This document shows positions 25,288 to 34,063 of a DNA stretch of 49,928 bases, one piece after another. This stretch comes from JAFARZ01 sp035651595 (GTDB lineage: Bacteria; Actinomycetota; Actinomycetes; Streptosporangiales; Streptosporangiaceae). The notes beneath the pieces are model-generated. The model was not told the origin of the DNA, did no database searches, and saw only the letters and a list, made by a program, of their open reading frames with translations. Location: the NCBI GenBank assembly GCA_035651595.1, contig DASRFJ010000027.1, positions 1-49,928 on the forward strand, read 5' to 3'. Made by a program: the position numbers and the translations under genes. How positions within the stretch are numbered: position 1 is the stretch's first letter; every line of letters begins with the position of its first letter.

Positions 25288-26325
25288 GTGCGTGGGCGGT
25301 TGCTGGCTGGCAAGGTGAAGGGCCTCGGTATCGGACTGGGCGTGAGCCTGGCCCTGGCGGGCGGGCTGGCGGTCTACGCCGGCGCTGCCGGAGCGGCGCC
25401 GCAGCCCAGCATCGGCCAGGTCCGGGCCGAGGTGAACAGCTTGCAGTCAAAGGCCGACGCGACCGGGCAGCAGTACGACCAGGCGGTCGAGCAGTTGAGC
25501 GCCGCGCGCCGCCAGCTCGACCAGGTGCAGCGAGAGGTCGCCGCCGCGCAGAACCGGTTCACCACGGCTCGGAGCATGGTCGCGCAGCTCGCCGCCGCCG
25601 CCTTCGAGAACTCCGGCCAGGACTCGATCGGCAGCCTGCTCACCTCGAATGACCCGGCTACCGTGCTGACGCAGGGGTCGCTGCTGGTCCAGCAGGCCGG
25701 CGCGCGCAGCGCCCAGGTCACGCAGTTCCTCGACGCCGCCAAGCAGCTCACCCAGGCTCAGCAGCACGCGCAGCGCACCGCGTCCGGCATCGCCGCGCTG
25801 CAAACGCAACTCGCGGCGCGTAAGGCCTCGCTGAACAAGCTGATCGCCAGCAAGCAGGCCACCTTGGACAGCCTCACCGCGCAGCAGCAGTCGACGGTGG
25901 CCGCGAGCACCGTCGGCGCCAACGGATCCACCGGCACCACGACGACGGCGACGTACACGGGGCCGACCTCCACCCAGGCGGAGAAGGCGGTCGCGTTCGC
26001 GTTCGCCCAGCTCGGAAAGCCGTACCAGTGGGGCGCTACCGGCCCGAATTCGTACGACTGCTCCGGGCTGGCGCAGGCGGCGTGGGCCGCCGCCGGGGTG
26101 TCGATACCGCGTACCACCTATGACCAGTGGGCCGCCCTGCCGCACGTTCCGCTGTCCGCCATCGAGCCGGGTGACCTGCTGTACTTCGAGGGCATCGGGC
26201 ACGTCGCCATGTACGTGGGGAATGGCAACGCGATCGACGCGCCGGAGACCGGCCTGGACGTCCGCGAGCTTCCGATAAGCCTCGGCTGGTACCAGCAGAA
26301 CCTGGTCGGCGCGGCGCGGCCGTAG
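25288..26325 (+). CDS. NlpC/P60 peptidoglycan endopeptidase (RipA-like)
   Basis: A 345-residue secreted cell-wall hydrolase. It has an N-terminal basic stretch and hydrophobic signal segment (residues about 10-37, ending AGAAGAAPQ), then a long coiled coil (about 40-210, Gln/Ala-rich), a Thr/Gly linker, and a C-terminal NlpC/P60 domain. The catalytic Cys is in YDCSGLAQAAW, the His in GHVAMYVGNG and the third polar residue in AIDAPETG. It cuts D-Glu-meso-DAP type peptide bonds, as RipA does. GTG at 25288 is preceded by GAGGAAGG. The coiled coil probably gates or localises activity. Confidence 0.9.
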   Translation: MRGRLLAGKVKGLGIGLGVSLALAGGLAVYAGAAGAAPQPSIGQVRAEVNSLQSKADATGQQYDQAVEQLSAARRQLDQVQREVAAAQNRFTTARSMVAQLAAAAFENSGQDSIGSLLTSNDPATVLTQGSLLVQQAGARSAQVTQFLDAAKQLTQAQQHAQRTASGIAALQTQLAARKASLNKLIASKQATLDSLTAQQQSTVAASTVGANGSTGTTTTATYTGPTSTQAEKAVAFAFAQLGKPYQWGATGPNSYDCSGLAQAAWAAAGVSIPRTTYDQWAALPHVPLSAIEPGDLLYFEGIGHVAMYVGNGNAIDAPETGLDVRELPISLGWYQQNLVGAARP

Positions 26326-26334
26326 AGTGGGTCT

Positions 26335-26691
26335 GTGTCACAGCGGGATCGGGTCATCGCGGCGTGCGCCGCCAAGCCGGGATCGGCGGAGGAGTATCCG
26401 TTTGGCGACGGTGCGGCGGTGTACAAGGTCGCTGGCAAGATGTTCGCGCTGGTCTCCGTGGGCCAGCCGCCGGGTGACGTCAGCCTCAAGTGCGACCCGC
26501 ACATGGCGCTCGCGCTGCGCGCCAGCCACGCCGCAATCACGCCGGGTTACCACCTGAACAAGCGGCACTGGAACACGGTCAAGCTCGACGACTCGGTGCC
26601 CGACGAGGAAGTGCTTGAGCTGGTCGATCACTCCTACGAGCGGGTGGTGGCTGGGCTGACCCGGGCGCAGCGGGACGCGCTGACAGGCTGA
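26335..26691 (+). CDS. MmcQ/YjbR family protein
   Basis: A 118-residue protein of the MmcQ/YjbR (CyaY-like fold, possible DNA-binding) family. Recognisable pieces are YPFGDGAAVYKVAGKMFALV, VSLKCDPHMALALRA, PGYHLNKRHWNTVKLD and LVDHSYERVVAGL. GTG at 26335, nine bases after the NlpC stop. The last 113 bp overlap tail-to-tail with the end of the MFS gene on the other strand, an antisense overlap of two apparently real genes. Confidence 0.85.
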   Translation: MSQRDRVIAACAAKPGSAEEYPFGDGAAVYKVAGKMFALVSVGQPPGDVSLKCDPHMALALRASHAAITPGYHLNKRHWNTVKLDDSVPDEEVLELVDHSYERVVAGLTRAQRDALTG

Positions 26692-28036
26692 CGGCGAACG
26701 CTCCGAGCACCGCGAGCGCCGCGGCGAGGTACATCGCGCCGTCATATCCCGCGGCGACGCTGGCCGGCGAGCGGTAGCCGCCGGCCGCGGTGAACGCGCT
26801 CGACGCGATCGCCACCCCGAAGGCGCCGCCGAGCTGCCGCAACGTGGTGAACAGGCCGGACGCGATGCCGATGTCGCCGGGTGCGACCGAGCCGACGACC
26901 GTCTTGGTCAGCGCGGGCAGGGCGAGGGTGAAGCCGAGCGCGACGAGCATCAGCGGGCCCACCAGCGCGACGTAGGACCGGTGCTGTGTGCCCAGCCACG
27001 CCAGCGCCGCCACGCCGCCGCCTTGCACCATCAGCCCGGTCGCCACCAGCCCCCGCGCCCGTGCGCGGTCGGCCAGGACGCCAGAGCTGGACCCGGCCAG
27101 CAGCGGCACGACGCCGAGCGGCAGCATCCGCAGGCCGGCCGCCAGCGGACCGTCCCCTTGCGCGTCCTGGAAGAACTGCGCGGTGAAGAACACCATGGCG
27201 GTCAGCGAGGCGCTCTGCGCGAAGATCGCCGCGTTGCCCGCGCTGAACGTGCGGTCACGGAACAGCCGCAACGGGATCATCGGGTGGCGGGCCGCGCGCT
27301 GCGAGGCGAGCAGCCCAGCGAGCGTCGCGACGCCGACGGCCAGTGCGCCGATGACCGCACGGTCACTCCATCCCGTGGTCGCCGCCCGGATGACCGCCCA
27401 CACGATGGCCAGCATCGAGCCGACCGCGAGGATGAGCCCGAGCGGGTCGGCGGGCCGCCGCGTGCCGCGGCTGTCCGCCACCACGCGCAGCACCGCGCCG
27501 GCTGCGAGCAGGCCGGCCGGCACGTTGATCCAGAAGATCCACCGCCACGACAGCGTCTGGGTCAGCACGCCGCCGAGGACCGGGCCGAGCACGGTGCCAA
27601 GGCCGGTGACGGAGCCGTAGACACCCATGGCCCAGCCGCGCCGGTCTGGCGGGAACGCCGCGTTGAGCAGCGCCAGGGCCAGCGGCATGATCACCGCCGC
27701 GCCGGCTCCCTGGACCACCCGGGTGGCGAGCAGCGTCGCGGTGTCCGGCGCCAGCGCGCAGGCCGCCGACGAGACGGCGAACAGCGCCAGTCCGGCCGCG
27801 TAGACGGGGCGTCGTCCCCACCGGTCGCCGAGCGTCGCGGCAGTGACAAGCAGGACAGCGAAGCTCAGCGTGTAGCCGCTTACCGTCCACGCCAGCGTGC
27901 CGATGGAGGCGTGCAAGCTGGCGTGGATCCGCGGCAACGCGGTGGTGACCGCGAACAGGTCGAGGACGACCATGAACGAGCCAAGTCCGGCCAGAACCAG
28001 CGTCCAGGCCTGCGTCCGGGTCAGCGATGTCGGCAT
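26579..28036 (-). CDS. MFS drug transporter, DHA2 (EmrB/QacA-like) type
   Basis: A 485-residue membrane protein with about 14 hydrophobic segments. DLFAVTTALPRIHASLH in helix 1, GDRWGRRPVYAAGL (motif A) after helix 2, and GPVLGGVLTQTLSWRWIFWINVP (motif C region) are typical of the 14-TM DHA2 drug:H+ antiporters. ATG at 28036 has a GGAGGAAG ribosome site. The C-terminal 38 residues or so are Pro/Arg/Ala-rich and encoded antisense to the MmcQ gene. It is divergent from the ECF sigma gene across 129 bp, so shared control is possible. Confidence 0.88.
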   Translation of the reverse strand: MPTSLTRTQAWTLVLAGLGSFMVVLDLFAVTTALPRIHASLHASIGTLAWTVSGYTLSFAVLLVTAATLGDRWGRRPVYAAGLALFAVSSAACALAPDTATLLATRVVQGAGAAVIMPLALALLNAAFPPDRRGWAMGVYGSVTGLGTVLGPVLGGVLTQTLSWRWIFWINVPAGLLAAGAVLRVVADSRGTRRPADPLGLILAVGSMLAIVWAVIRAATTGWSDRAVIGALAVGVATLAGLLASQRAARHPMIPLRLFRDRTFSAGNAAIFAQSASLTAMVFFTAQFFQDAQGDGPLAAGLRMLPLGVVPLLAGSSSGVLADRARARGLVATGLMVQGGGVAALAWLGTQHRSYVALVGPLMLVALGFTLALPALTKTVVGSVAPGDIGIASGLFTTLRQLGGAFGVAIASSAFTAAGGYRSPASVAAGYDGAMYLAAALAVLGAFAVSLSARPAAPGSAQPPPARRSDRPAQALPRRAPSRRA

Positions 28037-28165
28037 CGGGGCTTCCTCCGTCGGGTTTTGCGGCTTCGCTTGTACTGACCCGTGGGCGAGGTGTTTCCGG
28101 GCGCCCCGTCTTGCCGCGTGCTGGTGTCAGTTCCAATAGGAGCCGGCCGATGCTGCGAGGATGCG

Positions 28166-29179
28166 ATGGTGACGGAGGAACTGCTGGCACGCGCCCAGAC
28201 GGGCGACCAGGCGGCGTTCGGGGAGCTCACCGAGCCGTACCGCCGGGAGCTCCAGCTGCACTGCTACCGGATGCTGGGCGCGGTCAGCGACACCGAGGAC
28301 CTGGTTCAGGACATCATGCTGTCGGCCTGGCGCGGCATGGCCGGCTTCCGGGGGCAGGCGTCGGTACGCACCTGGCTCTACCGGATCGCCACCAACCGGT
28401 GCCTGAACGCGCTACGCGACCGGGAGCGGCGCCCGCTGAGCCTGCCTCCGCCATCGGTCCCCGAGCCGCCCGAGCCGAGCCGGCTCGGCGAGGTGATGTG
28501 GCTCGAACCGTACCCGGACCTGCTGCTGGAGCAGGCGGGCGCCCAGGTGCCAGGACCAGAGGTCCGGGTCGAGCGCCGGGAGAGCATTTCGCTGGCGTTC
28601 ATTACCGCGGTGCAGACGCTGCCGCCGCGGCAGCGGGCCGTCCTCGTGCTGCGTGACGTGCTCGGGTTCCGCGGCGCCGAGGCGGCCGACCTGCTCGGCA
28701 CCACCGAGGACGCCGTGGCCAGCGGGCTGAAACGAGCCAGGGCCACGCTCGCCGCGCGCACCCAGGCCGAGCGCGCCCAGCGCCCGCCGCTGCCCGGCTC
28801 GGGCGCGGAGCAGCGGGTGGTCACCGCGTTCGTGGACGCCTTCGAGAACGGTGACGTGCCCGCCATGGTCAGCCTGCTCACCGCCGACGCGTGGCTGACC
28901 ATGCCGCCGCTGCCGCTCGAATACCAGGGGCACACCGCCATCGGGGAGTTCTTCACCCGGGTCGGGTTCCGCAACGGCGAGCGCTCGTTCCGGCTCGTCG
29001 CCACCCGCGCCAATGGCCAGCCTGCCTTCGGCCGGTACGAGCTCGACTTCGGCACGGGCGTCGCACGCGCACACGGGCTGACCGTGCTCTCACTCGACGG
29101 TGCGAAGATCGCTCAGGTCGCCAGCTTCGTCGGGGCCGGGCTGCTGCCGGCGTTCGGCCTGCCGCCCCTGATCCAATAG
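28166..29179 (+). CDS. ECF RNA polymerase sigma factor with SnoaL-like C-terminal domain
   Basis: A 337-residue sigma factor. Region 2 is at residues about 10-80 (HCYRMLGAVSDTEDLVQDIM, SVRTWLYRIATNRCLN), region 4 at about 140-190 (LPPRQRAVLVLRDVLGFRGA), and a SnoaL-like NTF2-fold domain at about 205-337 (VVTAFVDAFENGDVPAMVSL). This domain order is that of the SigX5-type (TIGR02960) ECF factors with a built-in regulatory tail, which usually lack a classical anti-sigma factor. ATG at 28166 has GAGGA upstream. The 3' end overlaps the LuxR-ATPase gene by 90 bp. Confidence 0.88.
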   Translation: MVTEELLARAQTGDQAAFGELTEPYRRELQLHCYRMLGAVSDTEDLVQDIMLSAWRGMAGFRGQASVRTWLYRIATNRCLNALRDRERRPLSLPPPSVPEPPEPSRLGEVMWLEPYPDLLLEQAGAQVPGPEVRVERRESISLAFITAVQTLPPRQRAVLVLRDVLGFRGAEAADLLGTTEDAVASGLKRARATLAARTQAERAQRPPLPGSGAEQRVVTAFVDAFENGDVPAMVSLLTADAWLTMPPLPLEYQGHTAIGEFFTRVGFRNGERSFRLVATRANGQPAFGRYELDFGTGVARAHGLTVLSLDGAKIAQVASFVGAGLLPAFGLPPLIQ

Positions 29180-31906
29180 GCGCAGCGTGCACGCTAGCTC
29201 GAAGCGGGCGTCTATGTGCCGCCAGCGTTCGGCCGCTTCGGTGAATGCGGCGGGGTCGTGATGCAGTCTGCCGCTGGCCCGTGCGACGCAGGCCGCGGCC
29301 CAGTCGCTCTCCGCGGCCGCCGCGGCGACTTCGGCTAGGCGCGACGCCGCGTCGGGCAGGCCGGCGGTGACCGCGAGTTCGGCCGCCGCTGCCTGGTCGT
29401 ATCCCTGATGCCAGGTACGGGCACGGGGCGCGAAGGCATCCGCGACAAGCGCGGCCGGGTCGCCCCCGCCGCTGTGCATGGCCACGCGGACGGCGGCGAA
29501 TGCGGTGAACGGCGGGTCGCTTGCGGTGGGGCCCGCCGCTGTGGGGCCTGCCGCTCGCCGGGCCCGGGCGAGCCAGCGGCGGAACCCGGCGTCGTCGCCG
29601 CGCAGGCCGAGCGCAAGGCCCGCCGCCGCGGCCGCGGGCGCGACCCACACGGCGATCGTCGCTCCTGACCGCTGCCAGGCGTCCCACATTGCGTCCGCGT
29701 GGCCGAGCGCCTCATCGAAGCGGCCCATCAGCACCAGCGGCGGGATCAGCTTGCTCGCCGGGCGGTACGGGTGCGCGCCCAGCAGGTCATCCGCACCATA
29801 GGCCCGCGCCATCGCCAGCGCGCCGGGCAGGTCGCCGACCGCCAGCGCGCCGAGCCACGCGTCGTGCAGGGCGGACAGGATCTCGGCGGCCGGATACGGG
29901 TGATCGCGATCCATCAGGTCGAGCAGGGCCAGCCGCTCGCTGGTGACCTGGCGGGCGGCGCGGAGCCGGCCCGCCCGCGCGTGCACCGCGCTGAGCATGT
30001 CGAGGCTGCCGCTGAGCAGCACCGGGTCGCCGCTGGCTCGCGCCGCGGCGACCGCCTCCTCCGCGATCTTCGGCTGGTCGTTCCCCGGCTGCTCGTTCCC
30101 TGGCTGGTCGTTTTCCGGCTGGTCGTTTTCCGGATGGCCGTTTTCCGCGGCGGCAACCGCGGCCCGGGCCGCCGCGAGCCGCGCCTGTACCGCGGGGCTG
30201 CCCGCACCGGCGGCCAAGAGCGCCTCCGCGAGCAACTCGTGCAGCCGCTCCAGCGGGACCTGGACGGGGAAGCCCGACGGGAACCGGACGGCTGTGACGA
30301 TCGCGTCAGCGATGGCGGCCGACTTCCCGTCGCCGTCACCCGCCTGCTTGGCTGACTCGAGCAGCAGGTCGAACGCCTGGCCAGCCAGACCCGTGGCGAA
30401 CACGGCCTGTGCCGCGGCGCGCAGGTCCGCCGCCGCGTCTAGCGGTGCGGGCGCCCGGCGGGCGGCATCGCGGAAATGGCCGGGTGCTTCGGTGAGAAAG
30501 CGCCTGGCGAAGGTCAGGTAACCCATGGCCCGCGCCAGCTGATGGGGGGTACCGGCGCGGCCAGGCGGGCAGTGCTCAAGCGCGTCGCGCAGTTCGGTGG
30601 CGACGGTGTCGAAGTCGCGGCGCCAGCGCGTGTCCGGCTGGTTGTCCAGTCGCTGGCGCAGCGTGCTTGCGGTGGCGGCGGCCCAGGAGAGATGGCGATC
30701 CCGGACCAAGGCCAGCTCGCCGCTGGCCGTCAGCTGGTCCGCGGCGAAGGCACGGACGGTGTCCATCAACCGCCAGCTGCCTTCGGCTTCCTTGCGGGTC
30801 ACCAGGCTTTTGTCGGCGAGCCGCCCGATCAGGTCCGCGGTCGGGCCTGGGCGGCCGTCCGGGGTTATCGCGGTCGCCGCGGCGATGTCGAAGCCGCTGG
30901 CGAAGACGGCCAGGCGGCGGAACAAGGCGCGCTCGTCGTCGTCCAGCAGGTCATGGCTCCACCCGATCACTGCCCGCAGGGAACGGTGGCGCTCATCCCT
31001 GCTCCGGCCGCCGGCCAGCAGCCGCGAGGCGTCGTCGAGCGCGGTGAGCAGCCCGGCGGCACCCAGCGAGGCACACCGTGCCGCGGCGAGCTCGATGGCC
31101 AGCGGCATGCCGTCCAGCCGTGCGCAGATTTCGGCGACGATCGCCGGGTCGGCGGCGAAGGCGGGGTCGGCGGCCAGCGCGCGATCGGCGAACAGTTCTT
31201 CGGCGTCCGACGCGAGCGGCAGGGGAGCGACCGGCACCACGCGCTCGCCGGGTACCCCCAGCCGCTCCCGGCTGGTCGCCAGGATCGTGGTGCCCGGGCA
31301 GTCGGTCAGCACCCGGTCGGCGAACCCCGCGACGGCGTCGAGCACGTGCTCGCAGCTGTCCAGGATCAGCAGCAGCCGGTCGCCGCCCAGCCGGGTGAGG
31401 ACGGCGCGGTCCAGGGGTTCGCCCGGCTGCTCGGTGACGGCGAGTGCGGTGGCGATGGCGTGAATGACCAGCTCTGGCCGGGCCGGAACCAGGTCGGTGA
31501 AGACCGCGCCTCGGGCGAACCACGGTGCCGCCGCGGTCGCGACGACCGAGGCAAGCCGGGTCTTGCCCACGCCACCTGGACCGGTAAGGGTAATCAGCCG
31601 GGCGGTGTCCAGCAGGGCAAGGACGTTGTCCCGCTCGTGCGAGCGCCCGACGAATGAGGTATGCCACGCGGGCGAGGTCGGGTCTGGTGCTTTTTCTAGC
31701 GCTGGTTCGGTGAGCGCGGCCAGCGTGGCCAGCGCGCGACGGCCGGCGACGCCGTACTTGCGCAGCAGCGAGGAGACATGGTTCTCCACCGTCCGCACCG
31801 AGATATGCAGCTGGTCCGCGATCTCGGCGTTGGACAAGTGCGCCCCGAGCAGGGTCAGGACCTCCGCTTCTCGTGGCGATGCCGGACTGGACGGCCGCGC
31901 ACCCAT
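29090..31906 (-). CDS. LuxR-type regulator with NB-ARC-like ATPase and helical repeat region
   Basis: A 938-residue regulator. An N-terminal GerE/LuxR helix-turn-helix (residues about 8-65, LTLLGAHLSNAEIADQLHIS, VRTVENHVSSLLRKYGV) is followed by a STAND/NB-ARC-like ATPase with Walker A ITLTGPGGVGKTRL, Walker B LLLILDSCEHV, ILATSRERLG and GMPLAIELAAARC. The rest is a long alpha-helical, TPR-like sensor part. I prefer ATG at 31906 with GATGGGG upstream; TTG at 31942 is possible. A run of NDQPE-like pentapeptides in the sensor part is encoded by 15-bp repeats (30072-30146). Such proteins sense ligands and activate secondary metabolism or transport genes. Confidence 0.85.
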   Translation of the reverse strand: MGARPSSPASPREAEVLTLLGAHLSNAEIADQLHISVRTVENHVSSLLRKYGVAGRRALATLAALTEPALEKAPDPTSPAWHTSFVGRSHERDNVLALLDTARLITLTGPGGVGKTRLASVVATAAAPWFARGAVFTDLVPARPELVIHAIATALAVTEQPGEPLDRAVLTRLGGDRLLLILDSCEHVLDAVAGFADRVLTDCPGTTILATSRERLGVPGERVVPVAPLPLASDAEELFADRALAADPAFAADPAIVAEICARLDGMPLAIELAAARCASLGAAGLLTALDDASRLLAGGRSRDERHRSLRAVIGWSHDLLDDDERALFRRLAVFASGFDIAAATAITPDGRPGPTADLIGRLADKSLVTRKEAEGSWRLMDTVRAFAADQLTASGELALVRDRHLSWAAATASTLRQRLDNQPDTRWRRDFDTVATELRDALEHCPPGRAGTPHQLARAMGYLTFARRFLTEAPGHFRDAARRAPAPLDAAADLRAAAQAVFATGLAGQAFDLLLESAKQAGDGDGKSAAIADAIVTAVRFPSGFPVQVPLERLHELLAEALLAAGAGSPAVQARLAAARAAVAAAENGHPENDQPENDQPGNEQPGNDQPKIAEEAVAAARASGDPVLLSGSLDMLSAVHARAGRLRAARQVTSERLALLDLMDRDHPYPAAEILSALHDAWLGALAVGDLPGALAMARAYGADDLLGAHPYRPASKLIPPLVLMGRFDEALGHADAMWDAWQRSGATIAVWVAPAAAAAGLALGLRGDDAGFRRWLARARRAAGPTAAGPTASDPPFTAFAAVRVAMHSGGGDPAALVADAFAPRARTWHQGYDQAAAAELAVTAGLPDAASRLAEVAAAAAESDWAAACVARASGRLHHDPAAFTEAAERWRHIDARFELACTLRLLDQGRQAERRQQPGPDEAGDLSDLRTVE
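30072..30146. repeat. Five tandem 15-bp in-frame repeats
   Basis: Units of GGCTGGTCGTTTTCC type encode the pentapeptide repeats N-(D/E/G)-(Q/H)-P-(E/G) in the middle of the LuxR-ATPase protein. They vary in only a few positions, suggesting recent slippage. Confidence 0.75.
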
Positions 31907-31954
31907 CGCCCCATCATGACCGAGAAGCCGCTGCTCAGCCAACCGGACCAGGTT

Positions 31955-32014
31955 CTGGCCTAGGTGGCGGCGCTCTGGCCGAGGCGCCGACGCTCTGGCC
32001 TAGGTGGCGGTGCG
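31955..32014. repeat. Three tandem 20-bp repeats in a divergent promoter region
   Basis: Units begin at 31955, 31975 and 31995. The first and third share CTGGCCTAGGTGGCGG; the middle one is degenerate. They lie between the LuxR-ATPase gene and the questin-oxidase-like gene and could be tandem operator sites. Confidence 0.6.
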
Positions 32015-32074
32015 TGGCGGAAATGAGTGGTCACCACGGATGCCGGTGTCCGGGCAGTCCCCGAGACTGGTCGC

Positions 32075-33145
32075 ATGATCCCAGGTGGCGGCGTCCTGAT
32101 CGACGCGTATCAGCGGTTCCACAGCACCGGGCCGGAATGGGGACCTGATCAGCTGACCAATCACGGCCCGATGGCGGTCGAGGTGCTGATCCGGCGCGGC
32201 CGCCCGGAGGTGGTGCCCGGCTGGGTCGACGGGTACATCCGCCGCCTGGACGAGCTGCCGCGACAGACCGGCGCCATCACGGACGCGTCGTGGCGCGACG
32301 CGCTCGGCGATGGCCGCCGCGTCGGCGACTGGACCACGTACTTCGCCCGTCAGCTCACCGAACAGCCATGGCGGGATGTGCTCGCGGCCTGGTGGCGACG
32401 GCTGCTGCCGGGTATCGCGGCGGGCGCGACCCATGGCGTGATCCGCACCGGACATGTGGTCCGCACCCTGCTGGCCGGCGCGGAGAACGAGCCCACGCTC
32501 GACGAGCTCGCGCACGCGCTCGCGTTCTGGGCGGCGAGATCCCGGCCGATTCCGCCGTCCACCGCCCCCGCCGGCCAGCTGGATCCGCTCGCCGCGCTGG
32601 ACGCCATCCCGCGGATCGCCAGCCAGCAAGGCAACCTCGCGACCCGGTTCGGCCAGCTGACCCCGGAATCCGGCTGGCCGGCGTCGGTGGGCATGCTCCG
32701 CCCGGCAAGGACCGCCGAGGAAATCCGGACCAGGCTGGGCGACCTGGTCGCCGCCGCGACGCTGCGCTATCTCAGTCACGGGCATGGCCAGCCGGTGCTG
32801 CTGGTGCACACCGCCACCGCGCCCAACGCGGTGCTGCACAGCTTGCCCGCGCTGCCTGACGACCTGTGGGAGCCCAGCCTGATGGCGGTCTGGGCCGCGA
32901 GCGCGGCGATCTTCGCCGCCTACGCGCCGGCGGCGGGAGCCACGCCCGCGTCGCTGCCTGTCCCGGTGCCGGGCGCCGGTGCGGTAGCGGCCCTGCTGGA
33001 CCGCGCCGTGGACCACGGCGACGAGCACGTCATCAAGTTCAGCGACACAGCGGCCGAGGTCTATACGCGCACCGGTCAGGCCGGCGCGCTGGCCGCCGCG
33101 TTGCGCGCCGGTGAGCTCATCCCGGGCCGCCGGCCCGTCCGGTAA
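32075..33145 (+). CDS. Questin oxidase-like protein
   Basis: A 356-residue protein of the questin-oxidase-like family (PF14027 type). Recognisable parts are DAYQRFHSTGPEWGPDQLTNHGPMAVEVL, GWVDGYIRRLDELP, DWTTYFARQL and LLPGIAAGATHGVIRTGHVVR with conserved His residues. Fungal questin oxidase carries out a Baeyer-Villiger-type cleavage of anthraquinones, but most bacterial members are uncharacterised. ATG at 32075; the frame is open to GTG 32027, and neither start has a strong ribosome site. It is divergent from the LuxR-ATPase gene across a 20-bp tandem repeat region. Confidence 0.75.
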   Translation: MIPGGGVLIDAYQRFHSTGPEWGPDQLTNHGPMAVEVLIRRGRPEVVPGWVDGYIRRLDELPRQTGAITDASWRDALGDGRRVGDWTTYFARQLTEQPWRDVLAAWWRRLLPGIAAGATHGVIRTGHVVRTLLAGAENEPTLDELAHALAFWAARSRPIPPSTAPAGQLDPLAALDAIPRIASQQGNLATRFGQLTPESGWPASVGMLRPARTAEEIRTRLGDLVAAATLRYLSHGHGQPVLLVHTATAPNAVLHSLPALPDDLWEPSLMAVWAASAAIFAAYAPAAGATPASLPVPVPGAGAVAALLDRAVDHGDEHVIKFSDTAAEVYTRTGQAGALAAALRAGELIPGRRPVR

Positions 33146-33180
33146 TACCGTCCGGTAATACAACAGAGGGGAACACGCAC

Positions 33181-33726
33181 ATGCGTAAGGTAACCGCGGG
33201 GTTGTTCAGCTCCATCGACGGCGTCGTAGGGGCGCCCAACGAGTGGCAGCCCGGCTTCGACGACGAGATGGGCGCGGCGTTGTCGCGGATGGCCGAGGAG
33301 CAGGACGCCGTGCTGATGGGCCGGGTGACCTTCACCGAATTCGCCGGCTACTGGCCCACGTCGACCGACGAACCGTTCGCCAGCTGGATCAACGGCGTCC
33401 AGAAGTACGTCGCCTCAACCACGCTCGACTCGGTCGACAACTGGGAGAACAGCACCCTGATCAAGGGCTCCGTGGCTGACTACATTTCGGAGCTGCGTTC
33501 GCGGGACGGCGGGACGATCGGGACCGCCGGCAGTCCGTCGCTTGTCCGCTCCCTGATCGAATACGGACTGCTCGACGAGCTGACCCTGATGATCAGCCCG
33601 GTCGTGGCCGGCGGCGGCCGCGGTCGGCTGTTCCCCGACGACGCCGCACTGACCAAGTTCGAGTTGATCAGTGCGGAGCCGACCAGTAGCGGCGCCGTGA
33701 TCGCGACCTATCGCCCGGAGCGTTAG
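33181..33726 (+). CDS. Dihydrofolate reductase-fold (RibD C-terminal) family protein
   Basis: A 181-residue protein of the RibD-C/DHFR-like family. The N-terminus MRKVTAGLFSSIDGVV and VLMGRVTFTEFAGYWP mark the NADPH-binding side; GTIGTAGSPSLVRSLIEYGLLDEL and PVVAGGGRGRLF are the typical C-terminal motifs. These are stand-alone NADPH-dependent reductases of unknown substrate, not folate enzymes in general. ATG at 33181 has GAGGGGA upstream. A strong intrinsic terminator follows 12 bp after the stop. Confidence 0.88.
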   Translation: MRKVTAGLFSSIDGVVGAPNEWQPGFDDEMGAALSRMAEEQDAVLMGRVTFTEFAGYWPTSTDEPFASWINGVQKYVASTTLDSVDNWENSTLIKGSVADYISELRSRDGGTIGTAGSPSLVRSLIEYGLLDELTLMISPVVAGGGRGRLFPDDAALTKFELISAEPTSSGAVIATYRPER

Positions 33727-33738
33727 CCTTCCACCATG

Positions 33739-33776
33739 GCGCCCGGTCCCCGGCCAGGGACCGGGCGCTTTCCTTT
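33739..33776 (+). terminator. Intrinsic terminator after DHFR-fold gene
   Basis: A perfect 12-bp GC stem (GCGCCCGGTCCC and its complement) with a 6-nt loop, followed by TTTCCTTT. It is the clearest Rho-independent terminator in the window. Confidence 0.85.
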
Positions 33777-33810
33777 CGAACAAGCGGGCCGTCCACCCTC
33801 CTTCACATGG

Positions 33811-33901
33811 ACATATCCTGACATATCCGGGCAGGTAGCTGGCTATAATAGGAGCTAAAACGTAGACTCGAAAGAAATTCCATGTTAGAATCGAACTAAC
33901 A
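33811..33901 (+). promoter_or_regulatory. AT-rich promoter region of the HNH endonuclease gene
   Basis: This is a low-GC island in a very GC-rich window. It has a direct repeat ACATATCC (33811-33818 and 33821-33828), a perfect -10 box TATAAT (33844-33849) and a dyad TGTTAG-N7-CTAACA (33883-33888, 33896-33901). No -35 box sits at ideal spacing; CTGACA (33818-33823) is 20 bp away. The dyad could be an operator just downstream of the start point. Confidence 0.55.
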
Positions 33902-34063
33902 GGCCGGAGCCTTCAGTGCAGGGGCCGCCGGCAGAGGGCAGCACCGGACGAGAACGGCCAGGGCACCCCAGGGCCGAACGGAGGGACGGCCGCCAAGGAA
34001 CGCAGCAGGTTCACTGCCCGCGACGGACGGGCCGCGATCGGCGGGAAGGAGGTGTAACGGAAC
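33902..34063 (+). other. Long 5' leader of the HNH endonuclease gene
   Basis: About 160 non-coding bases lie between the AT-rich promoter region and the ATG at 34064. They are purine- and G/C-rich with short potential stems, for example CGGCC and GGCCG at about 33956-33977. The leader ends in a strong ribosome site, GGAGGTG. No open frame of interest is seen. It may be a structured leader. Confidence 0.35.
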
